The notes: generated by a model from the sequence alone, not told the origin. A DNA stretch of 64,000 bases from DAINPP01 sp963667315 (GCA_963667315.1 OY763325.1:2418001-2482000), one strand, 5' to 3'; counted from the first letter of the stretch, positions 1-9,189 are shown. Program-made: numbers and translations.

Positions 1-896
1 CTTATCCTGCACAGAAGGGTCTTTTTGGCAAGCCAACGATTATCAACAACGTTGAAACACTCTCAACAATCTCTGTAGTCCTTCAGAAGGGTGCAGAGGA
101 ATATGCCAACATCGGAACGGAAAAATCAGCTGGAACAAAGACATTCGCACTCACGGGTCATGTCGCCAACACGGGCCTCATTGAAGTCCCATTCGGAACA
201 ACACTCAGACAGATCATCACTGAAATCGGCGGCGGTGTCATCAACAACGATGGCAGTAATTGCGGCGCAGACTTCAAAGCGGTACAGATTGGTGGGCCTT
301 CCGGTGGATGTCTGACACAGGAACACATGGATATGCCCATTGACTACGATAACCTGATGGCCGTTGGCGCGATGGTTGGATCCGGTGGTCTGGTTGTTAT
401 GAATCATCAGACCTGTATGGTCAAGATCGCCAGATACTTCATGCAGTTCACACAGAACGAATCCTGTGGAAAATGTGTCGTTTGCAGAGAAGGAACAAAA
501 CAGATGCTCAACCTCTTAGATGACATCATCGAAGGCAGAGCAACGATGGCAACGCTTGACATCATCGAAGACCTTGCAGAAACGATCAAGATCGGATCAC
601 TCTGCGGTCTGGGAAAGACTGCTCCTAACCCTGTATTATCCACACTGCAGTATTTCCGAGACGAATACGTCGAGCACATCGAAAAGAGAAGATGTCGAAC
701 AGGCGAATGTGAAGCACTCAGAAGCTACTACATTGAAGATGAAAGCTGTAAGAAGTGTAGCCTGTGTATGAGAAAGTGTCCGGTTGGGGCCATCTCCGGT
801 TCAAGAGAAGAAGGATATGTCATTGACCAGGACAAATGTATAAAATGTGGCGCTTGTGTGGATGCATGTAATTTCGGCGCTGTAAAATTGGGTTGA
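1..896 (+). CDS. hydB: Bifurcating [FeFe]-hydrogenase beta subunit (NuoF-like), 3' part
   Basis: The gene enters from the left edge; the frame opens at base 3 and runs 297 codons to a TGA at 894-896. The first visible residues (YPAQKGLFGKPTIINNVETL) are the hallmark of the NuoF/HydB flavoprotein. A [4Fe-4S] motif ESCGKCVVC with its distal Cys in CGLGKTAPNP follows, and the C-terminus carries two ferredoxin-type CxxCxxCxxxCP clusters that NuoF lacks but HydB has. In trimeric hydrogenases of the Thermotoga type this subunit oxidises NADH and splits electrons between NADH and ferredoxin with HydA and HydC. HydA follows after 8 bp; hydC would lie outside the window. The 5' end is missing, so length and start cannot be judged. 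Confidence 0.93.
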   Translation, partial: YPAQKGLFGKPTIINNVETLSTISVVLQKGAEEYANIGTEKSAGTKTFALTGHVANTGLIEVPFGTTLRQIITEIGGGVINNDGSNCGADFKAVQIGGPSGGCLTQEHMDMPIDYDNLMAVGAMVGSGGLVVMNHQTCMVKIARYFMQFTQNESCGKCVVCREGTKQMLNLLDDIIEGRATMATLDIIEDLAETIKIGSLCGLGKTAPNPVLSTLQYFRDEYVEHIEKRRCRTGECEALRSYYIEDESCKKCSLCMRKCPVGAISGSREEGYVIDQDKCIKCGACVDACNFGAVKLG

Positions 897-904
897 GGTG
901 AATT

Positions 905-2887
905 ATGAATAATTTCAGCATAACAGTTGACAATATAGAAGTACCCTATGAAGGAGAGAGAAACCTTCTCGAACTGATCAGAAAAGCAAATATCGAATTG
1001 CCGACTTTCTGCTATCACTCAGATATCAGTATCTACGGAGCTTGTAGAATGTGTATGGTAGAAGTTGACGGAAAGAACACCGTACCGGCATGTTCAACAC
1101 CGGTAACAGAAGGCATGAACGTTAAAACAAATACAGAACAACTTCGAAAGATGAGAAAGATGATCGTTGAACTCATGCTTGCCAGTCACGACCAGAGCTG
1201 TACAACCTGTTCAAAGAGCGGAAGCTGTCAGCTGCAGGATATTTCAAACCAGCTTGGCGTTACAGAAGTCAGATTCCAGCAGAAAGTTGATTTCGAACCG
1301 GTAGATACAACGAGTGAAGCAATCGTCAGAGACCCGAGCAAATGTGTTCTCTGTGGTGACTGTGTCAGAGTCTGTAAGGAAATCCAGTCCGTTGGTGTTC
1401 TCGATTTTGCAAACAGAGGCGCAGATGCAACCGTTGTTGCTTCATTCAACAAAGGACTTGGGGAGATTGAATGTGTCAACTGCGGACAGTGTGTAAAGGC
1501 ATGTCCGGTTGGTGCCCTCACCATCAAATCAGAAATCGACAGAGTATGGGAAGCCATCCACAACAAGGATAAAAAAGTCGTCGTTCAGATTGCACCGGCT
1601 ATCAGAGTGGCAATGGGAGAAGAATTCGGTTATCAGCCGGGAACAACGACAACCGGCCAGATCATCACAGCTCTGAGAATGATGGGATTCGATATGGTTT
1701 ACGACACCTCATTCGCAGCGGACTTCACCGTTATCGAAGAAGGAAATGAATTCATCAACAGATTCTCAAAGGGCGAACAGTTGCCACAGTTCACCTCCTG
1801 TTGTCCGGCTTGGGTCAAATTCGCCGAACAGTATTATCCCGACCTTCTGACAAACCTGTCAAGCTGCCGATCACCACAGCAGATGTTCGGCTCACTCTGT
1901 AAGGACAGCCTGACAAAGGATCTTGATGTCACAAGAGAAGATCTCGTTGTTGTATCCATCATGCCATGTACTGCCAAGAAGTTTGAAGCCAAGCGAGATG
2001 AATTCAAGGTTGACGGTAATCAGGATGTAGACTTTGTGCTCACAACACAGGAAGCCGCCAGAATGGTTAAAGAATCGGGGATTGATTTCTCAAGACTCCA
2101 GCCGGGCTCATTTGATATGCCGTTCGGATTCAAGACAGGTGCAGGTGTCATCTTTGGAACATCCGGCGGGGTTTCGGAAGCCGTTCTCAGATACGCAGCA
2201 GCCAAACTCGCAAACGATACCGAAGGAGAATTCACACAGTTCAGAGGGGATAAAGGCGTTAAGGTTGGAGAAGTCAAGGTTGGAGACCTTACACTCAAAC
2301 TCGGAGTTGTCAGCGGGCTCGCAAACGCAAGAACATTGATCGATAAAGTTAGAGCCGGTGAAGAACACTTTGACCTCATCGAAGTCATGGCTTGTCCCGG
2401 CGGATGTGTAAACGGAGGCGGTCAGCCGGTCAGCAACGCAAGAAACGGTGTGGAATGCAGAAGCAAGGGACTCTTCGACAACGACAAGATGCTTCAGCTT
2501 CACGTTTCAAATGAAAACCCATACCTTCAGAAGATGTATAATGAAGATATCGACGACCATAAAGCACATAAGCTGTTGCATACCGAATACAAGAACAGAA
2601 AGAGAATCGACCATGAAGCTGTCATGCTTTCTGAAGGGGATGAGAACAGCGCCCTTAAAATTAACGTCTGTTTCGGTACAAGCTGTTATGTCAGAGGGGC
2701 ACAGGAAGTATACAACTCCGTTATGGCTTATATAAATGAAAATGATCTTGCCGACAAAAGTGCAATAACCGCTTCGTTCTGTACAGAAAAATGTAAGAAG
2801 GGACCGGTTATTACGGTAAACGGTAAAACGATTGAAAAATGTACACCTGAACAGGCTGTACAGGAGATTAAGACGGTTATAGGATAA
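905..2887 (+). CDS. hydA: [FeFe]-hydrogenase catalytic subunit HydA
   Basis: 660 aa, ATG at 905 behind GAGGTG. It catalyses H2 production in the cytoplasm, using electrons from NADH and reduced ferredoxin through HydB. Domains in order: a plant-type [2Fe-2S] domain (about 1-75), a His-ligand cluster region (about 80-118), two [4Fe-4S] clusters (147-205), then the H-cluster domain. All three signatures are intact: TSCCPAW (298-303, with both Cys), MPCTAKK (353-359) and MACPGGCVNGGG (495-506). After the small-subunit-like region (about 515-565) there is a thioredoxin-like [2Fe-2S] extension (about 585-660; CFGTSC and CTEKC). This layout and length match the bifurcating HydA of Thermotoga (about 645 aa). 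It is translated with hydB. A strong stem lies just downstream, before the sensory hydrogenase gene. Confidence 0.96.
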   Translation: MNNFSITVDNIEVPYEGERNLLELIRKANIELPTFCYHSDISIYGACRMCMVEVDGKNTVPACSTPVTEGMNVKTNTEQLRKMRKMIVELMLASHDQSCTTCSKSGSCQLQDISNQLGVTEVRFQQKVDFEPVDTTSEAIVRDPSKCVLCGDCVRVCKEIQSVGVLDFANRGADATVVASFNKGLGEIECVNCGQCVKACPVGALTIKSEIDRVWEAIHNKDKKVVVQIAPAIRVAMGEEFGYQPGTTTTGQIITALRMMGFDMVYDTSFAADFTVIEEGNEFINRFSKGEQLPQFTSCCPAWVKFAEQYYPDLLTNLSSCRSPQQMFGSLCKDSLTKDLDVTREDLVVVSIMPCTAKKFEAKRDEFKVDGNQDVDFVLTTQEAARMVKESGIDFSRLQPGSFDMPFGFKTGAGVIFGTSGGVSEAVLRYAAAKLANDTEGEFTQFRGDKGVKVGEVKVGDLTLKLGVVSGLANARTLIDKVRAGEEHFDLIEVMACPGGCVNGGGQPVSNARNGVECRSKGLFDNDKMLQLHVSNENPYLQKMYNEDIDDHKAHKLLHTEYKNRKRIDHEAVMLSEGDENSALKINVCFGTSCYVRGAQEVYNSVMAYINENDLADKSAITASFCTEKCKKGPVITVNGKTIEKCTPEQAVQEIKTVIG

Positions 2888-2904
2888 AATTGTAAGTGTT
2901 AATA

Positions 2905-2928
2905 AAATCCCCTCTTTGGAGGGGATTT
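2905..2928 (+). other. Intercistronic hairpin after hydA
   Basis: AAATCCCCTC and GAGGGGATTT form a perfect 10-bp stem with a TTTG loop. It is followed by a mixed A-rich stretch and not a U-run, so it is more likely an mRNA-stabilising or partial attenuating stem than a full terminator. It would let hydA be expressed above the sensor genes downstream. Confidence 0.6.
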
Positions 2929-2991
2929 AAAAAGGAATGGTTGACTCAAATTGCCGCAAGAAACAAAGTGCGCAAAGAGGAGAAGAGATAA

Positions 2992-4719
2992 ATGTTTTCA
3001 TCATCGCAGGAAAAAGAAGGAAAATTTGACAACGTAATTAAAACCGATCTTGCCAATTGCATGGACTGTTACAGATGTGTCAGAGCATGTCCTGTAAAAG
3101 CGATAAGTGTACACGGAGGTCAGGCAACTGTCGTAGATTCCCTATGTATACAATGCGGAACATGTGTGAATGAATGTCCGCAACACTCAAAATTCATTGT
3201 TTCGAGCGCCAATGAAGTTAGAGAGCTTATTGCTTCCGGCAAGCGGGTTGTCTGCAGTATCGCCCCTTCTTTTCCGGCGGTTTTTCCCGGATGGAAAGCT
3301 AAGAGATTGCCTTCAGCCCTTCGCCGTCTGGGATTTTTTTATGTATCCGAAACCGCTGAGGGCGCCAGGGAAATTTCCCCTGCTTCCGTAGAAAATCTCG
3401 GAAAGGCCAAGATCTTTACGGCGTGCCCCGCAGTGGTCAATTATGTTGAACATTACAAACCCGAATATTTAGACTATCTCGTCCAGATTGTCTCGCCAAT
3501 GATTGCACATGCCAGGATGCTCAGAAAAGAACTCGGTGATGATATCGCCGTCGTCTTCATCGGCCCCTGTGCGGCAAAAAAACAGGAGGCAAGACGGGAA
3601 GAAAACAAAGGAGATGTGCAGGCTGTTCTAACCTTTAACGAATTGGCAGAATGGCTTAAAGAGGAAGAAATCGACCTCGCTACATGCACCGAAAGCGATT
3701 TCCAGAGGAAATCCACTTATCACAACGCTAGACTTTTTCCGATTCAGGGTGGCATGCTGAAAACTTGTGATATCAACTATGATATTACTGATTCCGATGT
3801 GATTCATCTCAGCGGTGCCAAAGCCGTTAAAGAACTATTCAGCATTCCACCTTCTGAATGGGATTTCAAGGCAGCCGAACCCCTCTTCTGTGAAGAAGGC
3901 TGTATTGGCGGTCCGGGTTTCCCGGATGACAGCGACAGTCTTTACAAGAGAAAAAAGGCTGTGATCAATTATGTTGACTCATTCCCGAAAGAAGATCATA
4001 AAGCAAGAGAAACAGATGTGGAATTAACCACCTCCTTCTCAAAAAAAGAAAAAACACTGTCCTTTGACAGCGTCAGTGAAGAGGATATCGAAAGAGTGTT
4101 GGTCGAAACCGGTAAGGCAAGAGCCGAAGACCGTCTGAATTGTGGTGCCTGCGGGTATACAAACTGTCGTGAAAAAGCAGCTGCAGTTGTACTCGGCATG
4201 GCTGAACCTGAAATGTGTATGCCGCAGATGCGAAGAAGAGCCCAGCAGCGAATGGATAAGATCATCGAAAATTCACCAAACGGTATCGTCATCCTGGACA
4301 ACGACCTGAGAATTATTCATATGAATAACTCCTTCAGAAAGATGTTTATCTGCAACAATCATATCCTGGGAAGAGAAATCTCATACCTCCTCAACGCAGA
4401 GGGGTATAATCAGATAGCCAATGGCGAAGTAGAATCCTACGAAGCCGTCAGAACGAAATACGGTATACGTTATCACGAACGTATCTATTCCTTTAAAAAT
4501 GATAATCAGTACGTCGGTTTCTACGCCAATTTATCCAGAATGAAACTGGAAGGCACTCAGATAGATCTGATCAAAAAACAAACCGTTGAACAGGCGAAAA
4601 AAATACTGACGCATCAGGTGGAATTTGCACAGGATCTCGTTCATTTTCTCGGAAAGAGTACCGCGGAAAGCGAGGCACTTGTCAAAAAGATGATGGATCT
4701 GTACGAGGATGAGGAATAA
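2992..4719 (+). CDS. Sensory [FeFe]-hydrogenase with PAS domain (HydS-like)
   Basis: 575 aa, ATG at 2992 behind AGAGGAG. Order: two [4Fe-4S] ferredoxin clusters (23-63); an H-cluster domain with FTACP (142-146), GPCAAKK (191-197) and CEEGCIGGPG (300-309); a further four-Cys Fe-S motif (384-409, CGACGYTNC then C409); a PAS domain (about 420-515); and a coiled tail (about 530-575). The four H-cluster ligand Cys are C145, C193, C300 and C304, but the proton-relay Cys of HydA is Ala144. These are features of group C sensory hydrogenases such as Thermotoga HydS, thought to sense H2 or redox state rather than turn over quickly. The gene ends 3 bp before a SpoIIE-type phosphatase, the probable output partner. 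Its role in regulating hydBA or other genes is inferred. Confidence 0.9.
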   Translation: MFSSSQEKEGKFDNVIKTDLANCMDCYRCVRACPVKAISVHGGQATVVDSLCIQCGTCVNECPQHSKFIVSSANEVRELIASGKRVVCSIAPSFPAVFPGWKAKRLPSALRRLGFFYVSETAEGAREISPASVENLGKAKIFTACPAVVNYVEHYKPEYLDYLVQIVSPMIAHARMLRKELGDDIAVVFIGPCAAKKQEARREENKGDVQAVLTFNELAEWLKEEEIDLATCTESDFQRKSTYHNARLFPIQGGMLKTCDINYDITDSDVIHLSGAKAVKELFSIPPSEWDFKAAEPLFCEEGCIGGPGFPDDSDSLYKRKKAVINYVDSFPKEDHKARETDVELTTSFSKKEKTLSFDSVSEEDIERVLVETGKARAEDRLNCGACGYTNCREKAAAVVLGMAEPEMCMPQMRRRAQQRMDKIIENSPNGIVILDNDLRIIHMNNSFRKMFICNNHILGREISYLLNAEGYNQIANGEVESYEAVRTKYGIRYHERIYSFKNDNQYVGFYANLSRMKLEGTQIDLIKKQTVEQAKKILTHQVEFAQDLVHFLGKSTAESEALVKKMMDLYEDEE

Positions 4720-4722
4720 AAC

Positions 4723-5862
4723 GTGTTGTATTTTGAAGGCATCATTCATCAATCCCTAAAAGACAAACAAATAGTCTGCGGAGATTATCCCGCCATCACA
4801 AGGACTAAAAACGGGTCTTATTTCGGTGTATTTGACGGTATCGGCAGTGGCATCTATGCCAATATTGCTGCTACGGAATGTGCCAACAGATGGGCGGGTA
4901 TGATCGAAAACGGTCTTTCTTTCAGCGAAACCTGTGAACACATCGCCGCCAGCATGCACAAGGCACGCTCACAGGAATTCCCCTTCACCGCTTTCAGTGC
5001 CGCAAGCTTTACAAACAACGGAAAATGCATCATCTACACATACGAAGCTCCAAAACCGATTCTGATAAGGGATGGTGTCGTTCAAGTCCTTGAACCGCAT
5101 TATTACACCGTCGGTTATGAGATTATCGGTGAATCAAGGGCAGAATTCGAACCCGGAGACAAGCTCCTCATCTTCAGTGACGGTGTCAGCCAGGCGGGTC
5201 TCGGTCAGGGCTACAGCTTTGGCTGGGGAGAAGCCGGATTTGCCAATTACTGTAAATTCCATATGAAAGACAAAGAGGATCAAGCGTTCCTGGAAGAAGT
5301 CGCCGATTACTGTAAACTCATCTCCGGTGAAGCGCATCGTGACGACACGACCATCATCATGGTTAATTGCCGTCAGCCAAAACAACTCAGTGTTTTCTCG
5401 GGTCCCCCTTCAAAAAGAGAAAAAGATGCCGTATTTGCGAAAGCATTTGCAAAATCTGAAGGCAAACACCTCATATGCGGTTCAACCACTGCCGATGTTC
5501 TTTCAAGAGAATTGAAGAGAAAAATCAGCATCAAAACCAAGGCACTCGGGTTCCAATCCCCGCCTGAATACGCAATGGAAGGCGCCGATATGGTCACTGA
5601 AGGCGCGATGGTTCTGAATCAGGTTTCCAATATTCTTGATGCCGATGAAGTCGAAATCAGTAATGAAACCTCCCCGGAAAGAATCGCAAAATTGCTGCTT
5701 GAAGCGGATGTTATTCACTTTTATATCGGAAACGCCAAAAACAAAGCCCATCAGATGCTCGTATTCAGACAACTTGGCATCAAGGAAAGGGCAGATATCC
5801 TGAAAGAAATAGAATCAAAACTCAGAAAAAAGGGAAAGATGATTTACTGGGAGTATTATTGA
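4723..5862 (+). CDS. SpoIIE-type PPM serine phosphatase, hydrogenase-associated
   Basis: 379 aa, GTG start at 4723, 3 bp after the sensor gene and using RBS-like GAGGATGAGG inside it, so translation is coupled. Residues 1-216 are a PPM/SpoIIE domain with metal-binding motifs FDGIGSG (37-43), FSDGVSQAG (151-159) and HRDDTT (205-210). Residues about 222-379 form a second domain I do not recognise. It begins with GPP and contains ICGSTT (251-256) and PPEYAMEGADMVTEG (280-294), and it is shared with the phosphatase at 11058-12221. No membrane segment is seen. SpoIIE-family enzymes usually dephosphorylate anti-anti-sigma (STAS) proteins, but none is encoded here, so the substrate is unknown. The likely input is the adjacent PAS sensor. 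Confidence 0.88.
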   Translation: MLYFEGIIHQSLKDKQIVCGDYPAITRTKNGSYFGVFDGIGSGIYANIAATECANRWAGMIENGLSFSETCEHIAASMHKARSQEFPFTAFSAASFTNNGKCIIYTYEAPKPILIRDGVVQVLEPHYYTVGYEIIGESRAEFEPGDKLLIFSDGVSQAGLGQGYSFGWGEAGFANYCKFHMKDKEDQAFLEEVADYCKLISGEAHRDDTTIIMVNCRQPKQLSVFSGPPSKREKDAVFAKAFAKSEGKHLICGSTTADVLSRELKRKISIKTKALGFQSPPEYAMEGADMVTEGAMVLNQVSNILDADEVEISNETSPERIAKLLLEADVIHFYIGNAKNKAHQMLVFRQLGIKERADILKEIESKLRKKGKMIYWEYY

Positions 5863-5888
5863 TCTTTCGATGAAACGTAAAAGCTCTT

Positions 5889-5965
5889 TGAAGTTTAGAA
5901 GACAAAACTTCATTGATCTTTAGAAAAAAATAAAAGTCTCTTGGAAGTTGAAAAAGCGAAACTTC
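5889..5965. repeat. Two GAAGTTT hairpins of a dispersed family
   Basis: TGAAGTTT (5889-5896) pairs with AAACTTCA (5905-5912), and GAAGTT (5944-5949) pairs with AACTTC (5960-5965). Both follow a CTTKGAAGTT core and end in ACTTCAT. The same core lies at 33740-33792. They sit in the gap between the converging phosphatase and esterase genes. No coding capacity is seen. Confidence 0.55.
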
Positions 5966-5978
5966 ATTTATTAAAATC

Positions 5979-6002
5979 GTAGGGGCAATTCACGAATTGC
6001 CC
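5979..6002. repeat. GTAGGGGC-type palindrome, copy 1
   Basis: GTAGGGGC at 5979 begins a palindrome in which GGGCAATTC (5983-5991) pairs with GAATTGCCC (5994-6002). Its near-identical twin is at 33435-33458. It may also terminate the converging transcripts, although the flanking T-run is poor. Confidence 0.6.
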
Positions 6003-6014
6003 TTGTAACGCGTA

Positions 6015-6887
6015 TCAAACACATTCTCCCACAATCAACGCTCTCGCCTTCCTCGCTTCCGGTAAACCCGGAAATAAAACCCAATCATGCGGCATCCCTT
6101 CTTCAAAATAAAAAGTATATGACTGTTTCATCTCTTCAAGGTTCTCCTTCAACCGAAGCGCATCAATATGTAAAATATCCAAATCGCTTGTATAAATAGA
6201 AAGCGGACATAGTCCTGAAAGATCCCCTTTAATAGGGTTAACACGCCAATCCTCAAGCCCCAGGCTTCCTGCATATGCTTTTCCACAAGCCTTCAGCCCG
6301 TCAACAGTCAATATCGGATCCTGCGGATCAATCTCACGCTGTCGGTTGTCAGACAACTCAGAATCCAGAAACGGACTGATCAGAATACCCTTTTCCGGCA
6401 TTTTTGTCCCCTCATTTCTTATCTTCATCAGCAATGAAAGGGATAACCCGGCTCCAGCAGAATCTCCCATTACAATTACAGAATCCGGATTACAGGTCTT
6501 CAGATGATGACAATAATAGTCATATACAAATTCAAGAGCCGCCCCGCTGTGATGTTCGGGTGCAAGGGGATAATCCGGATAATAGAGTACCAACCCGGAT
6601 TTTCGCACAAAATCCGCTACAAATGACCAATGCATTCTAGATGACTGGCAAACATAACCGCCACCATGAAGAAAAATCACATGCCTTTTACCGGATACAC
6701 CTTTTTTCCGAAAAACAAACATATTTCTCCCGTTAAAAGTGGTGACTTCCATCTTTATCCCCCTGAGATTAAAGCGTGATGGTTGTTCAGAAGCCCCCTT
6801 ATCAACTCCTGTTTCCAATGTTCTGCCACAAGTTCCCTTGGCCTTTGCTTGCAAAACCTTATAAATCATTCTCCTGATGATATTCAT
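6015..6887 (-). CDS. Alpha/beta-hydrolase, HSL-family esterase
   Basis: 290 aa, no signal peptide, so cytoplasmic. The oxyanion-hole motif HGGGY (74-78) and the nucleophile motif GDSAGAG (Ser143) identify the hormone-sensitive-lipase family (alpha/beta-hydrolase fold-3). An acid in SDLDILH and a His in MPHDW complete the presumed triad. Family members hydrolyse short-chain acyl esters; the natural substrate is unknown. The start was taken at the ATG behind AAGGAGA. It lies 15 bp downstream of the CFI-box gene on the same strand and may share its transcript. Nothing links it to the hydrogenase genes. Confidence 0.88.
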   Translation of the reverse strand: MNIIRRMIYKVLQAKAKGTCGRTLETGVDKGASEQPSRFNLRGIKMEVTTFNGRNMFVFRKKGVSGKRHVIFLHGGGYVCQSSRMHWSFVADFVRKSGLVLYYPDYPLAPEHHSGAALEFVYDYYCHHLKTCNPDSVIVMGDSAGAGLSLSLLMKIRNEGTKMPEKGILISPFLDSELSDNRQREIDPQDPILTVDGLKACGKAYAGSLGLEDWRVNPIKGDLSGLCPLSIYTSDLDILHIDALRLKENLEEMKQSYTFYFEEGMPHDWVLFPGLPEARKARALIVGECV

Positions 6888-6902
6888 CTTTCTCCTTAGT
6901 GG

Positions 6903-7424
6903 TTATTTTAAAGGTATACGATGCTGCATGACACGATAAACGATCTTATCCAGAATATGTCTTATCTTCCGGGCCAGAAATCCCCCGGCATTGATTCTTC
7001 TTGCCAGAGAAGGACTGACAGCATAATAAAAACGCACAAAAACTCTTCCAAACGGATTGGTCAGCAATTTTTGGTCTCTATATCTTCTCAGGACAAGGAC
7101 TTCCTCACAATCATATGAGCCGTATACGGCAGTTGCGATAAAGCAGCCCTCTTTTTTCTTTGATTTTTTCATCTGTTTCAGCTTTTTGATGAGAGATTTT
7201 GCAGTCGATTTATAGTCAGACATGTTATCTATCTTAAATCCGTGTTCATGGACGATTTTGTTTCTCAGTGTTGCAACCCAGCGTAATTGTTTGATCGTGT
7301 CTCTGTCGAATCTGTTTTCAATTGAGCTTATTTTCTGATGGAGGCCTTTTCCGCTTGCTCCCAGTTGTTCGAGTAAGGATTCGATTTCCCTTGTTAATGA
7401 GATAACATCTTCTATCTGACCCAT
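6903..7424 (-). CDS. CFI-box domain protein with HEPN-like N-terminus
   Basis: 173 aa. The N-terminal half is helical and charged and contains WVATLRNKIVHEHGF, which resembles the RxxxxH-like segment of HEPN/DUF4145 domains. A Lys-rich linker (KKSKKKEG) follows. The C-terminal half begins CFIATAVYGS and continues with LRRYRDQKLLTNPFGRVFV and FYYAVSPSLA, the pattern known as the CFI-box C-terminal domain. No function is established for that domain; in other proteins it sits at the C-terminus after varied domains. A C-terminal hydrophobic helix is weak, so membrane attachment is uncertain. The gene lies upstream of the esterase. Calling the N-terminus HEPN-like is an inference from one motif. 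Confidence 0.7.
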   Translation of the reverse strand: MGQIEDVISLTREIESLLEQLGASGKGLHQKISSIENRFDRDTIKQLRWVATLRNKIVHEHGFKIDNMSDYKSTAKSLIKKLKQMKKSKKKEGCFIATAVYGSYDCEEVLVLRRYRDQKLLTNPFGRVFVRFYYAVSPSLARRINAGGFLARKIRHILDKIVYRVMQHRIPLK

Positions 7425-7742
7425 GATTCTCCCCCTTTTGTTACCATTAAAGTTTGTTTTTTATTTTATCATGATTTATGAGTTTATTATGGGTATCAGA
7501 TTGATAATATAAATTGAGGGTAAGATGTTAACTATGATTTTAATGCTGCCTGTAAGCGTAATTTATAAATTCCCCTTTACGATGCGCTGAAATTTTCGGT
7601 ATGCTTATCCTTTCTTTGAAATCGTCTAAAAAAAGAGACCGGCGGTTTTATCTCTCAATCGAAAGATATCAGAATTACTACCGGTCTCTTTTACTATTCA
7701 CTTGTATTTATAGATTAAGCTGCTCTGACACAACAAATTATT
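7425..7742. other. Intergenic region between CFI-box gene and htrA
   Basis: 318 bp, AT-rich. It should hold the promoter of the CFI-box gene (reading left), but no convincing -35/-10 pair was found. The right part holds the htrA terminator at 7631-7692. Nothing else was recognised. Confidence 0.5.
7631..7692 (-). terminator. Terminator of htrA
   Basis: AAAAGAGACCGG (7631-7642) pairs perfectly with CCGGTCTCTTTT (7681-7692) across a 38-nt loop. On the minus strand the right arm ends in a T-rich run, as expected for the end of htrA. Confidence 0.75.
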
Positions 7743-9158
7743 TTACAAGCGATAGGACAACATATAGGAGCCTTCACCGTTAATATAAACGTACAATGCG
7801 ATATAATCTCCTGATTTCAGCTTCTCTTCAATAGCTTCAAAATCATCTAAAGAATCGACTGCCGCTCTGTTGATGGACTGCAGGATGGCACCTTTTCTGA
7901 GGCCAAGTCTGTAGGCCTGGCCTGTTTCGTCTACTTCTGTTATGAGTATGCCTCTGAAATTCTTTGGCAGATTGTATTTTTCCTTCTGCTCGACTGTAAG
8001 GTCAGCAACTGTGATGCCAAGTAATTCAGATGCAACACTGTTTTCATCTTCAATTTTTGTCAATTCCTTTTCAACAGTTTCTTCAGCTTCTTCTACTGCC
8101 TTCATTTCAACTTCCAATGTCAGGATTTCTCCGTTTCTGTCCACTTTGATCGGCTTAAAGGTTCCAACATCCTGTTTTCTGATCAGGCTTGCCAATTGTT
8201 CCTTGTTTTTAATCTCAATACCGTCAAACTCAAGGATGATATCCTGAGGTTTTAATCCAGCTTGTTCCGCAGGTGAATCCGGGATGATTTCAACGACGAT
8301 TGCCCCTTCCATCGTCTTAAGTGAAAGCGCATTCATCGTGTCTTCGGTGATGTTCATAATCTTAACGCCTATCTGTGGTTTCTGAAGTTTCCCAAACTGG
8401 ATCAAATCATCGATAAAAAGTTTCACATCGTTGATCGGAATGGCAAATCCAAGATTGGTTCCCTCCGTCGGGTTGACAATTGCCGTATTGATCCCGATGA
8501 CTTCACCATGAATATCCAGAAGCGGTCCGCCACTGTTTCCGGGGTTAATCGCTGCATCCGTCTGAATCAGGTTATCATAATAACCATCCCCATCCGGTTT
8601 GACAATCTGTCTTCCCGTGGCACTGACAACCCCTGTCGTGACCGTATGCTGAAAACCGAGCGGATTGCCGATTGCAATGGCATATTGTCCAATCTGCAGG
8701 TTGTCGGAATCCCCAAAATCGAGATAGGGAAGTTCATCCTTTTCCACATCATTCAACTTGATGATGGCAATATCCATCTCACTGTCTCCACCAACATACT
8801 CCGCATCAAATTGTCTCCCGTCAAAAAGGGTCACTTTGATACTTTCCGCATTATGCACCACATGTTCGTTCGTCAGGATATGCCCTTCATTGTCGAAAAT
8901 GAATCCCGAACCGAGTGACTTCTGCTGACGCTCGCCGCCAAACGGATTTTCCCGATCTCCAAAGAACCTGAAGAAAAACTCATCGTAAAATGGGTCCAGT
9001 GAGGTCGTAACCGTTTTCTCAACATCTATCTTCACAACAGAATCCGCCGTCGCATTGATGACGTTGATCACGGGGTTCTGATAATCCGGATTGACATATC
9101 CGAATGTAACAATACTAAAAGAAAAAACTACCAATAGAAATAAGAAAATCTTTTTCAT
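7743..9158 (-). CDS. htrA: HtrA/DegP-type serine protease with two PDZ domains
   Basis: 471 aa from the ATG at 9158, chosen because GGAGG at 9166-9170 is then 7 nt upstream; an in-frame ATG at 9164 is too close to it. A signal peptide (MKKIFLFLLVVFSFS) sends the protein to the cell envelope. The trypsin-like domain shows the triad His99 (TNEHVVH), Asp129 (MDIAIIKL) and Ser209 in GNSGG. Two PDZ domains follow (about 258-350 and 375-471), as in full-length DegP/DegQ. The family degrades or chaperones misfolded envelope proteins. It is a single-gene unit with its own terminator. A palindrome in its 5' leader (9190-9212) may serve in control. Confidence 0.95.
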   Translation of the reverse strand: MKKIFLFLLVVFSFSIVTFGYVNPDYQNPVINVINATADSVVKIDVEKTVTTSLDPFYDEFFFRFFGDRENPFGGERQQKSLGSGFIFDNEGHILTNEHVVHNAESIKVTLFDGRQFDAEYVGGDSEMDIAIIKLNDVEKDELPYLDFGDSDNLQIGQYAIAIGNPLGFQHTVTTGVVSATGRQIVKPDGDGYYDNLIQTDAAINPGNSGGPLLDIHGEVIGINTAIVNPTEGTNLGFAIPINDVKLFIDDLIQFGKLQKPQIGVKIMNITEDTMNALSLKTMEGAIVVEIIPDSPAEQAGLKPQDIILEFDGIEIKNKEQLASLIRKQDVGTFKPIKVDRNGEILTLEVEMKAVEEAEETVEKELTKIEDENSVASELLGITVADLTVEQKEKYNLPKNFRGILITEVDETGQAYRLGLRKGAILQSINRAAVDSLDDFEAIEEKLKSGDYIALYVYINGEGSYMLSYRL

Positions 9159-9189
9159 CTTCATACCTCCTAAATAAAAAATTTGAAAT

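Noticed and set aside
327..896. An ATG at 327 as the start of a separate 189-residue protein
   Set aside because: The same frame is open to the left edge and encodes NuoF/HydB residues from base 3, so this is an internal Met of hydB.
1228..1566. Antisense open frames within hydA and neighbouring genes
   Set aside because: They are shadows of strongly coding frames and show no start context or family features.
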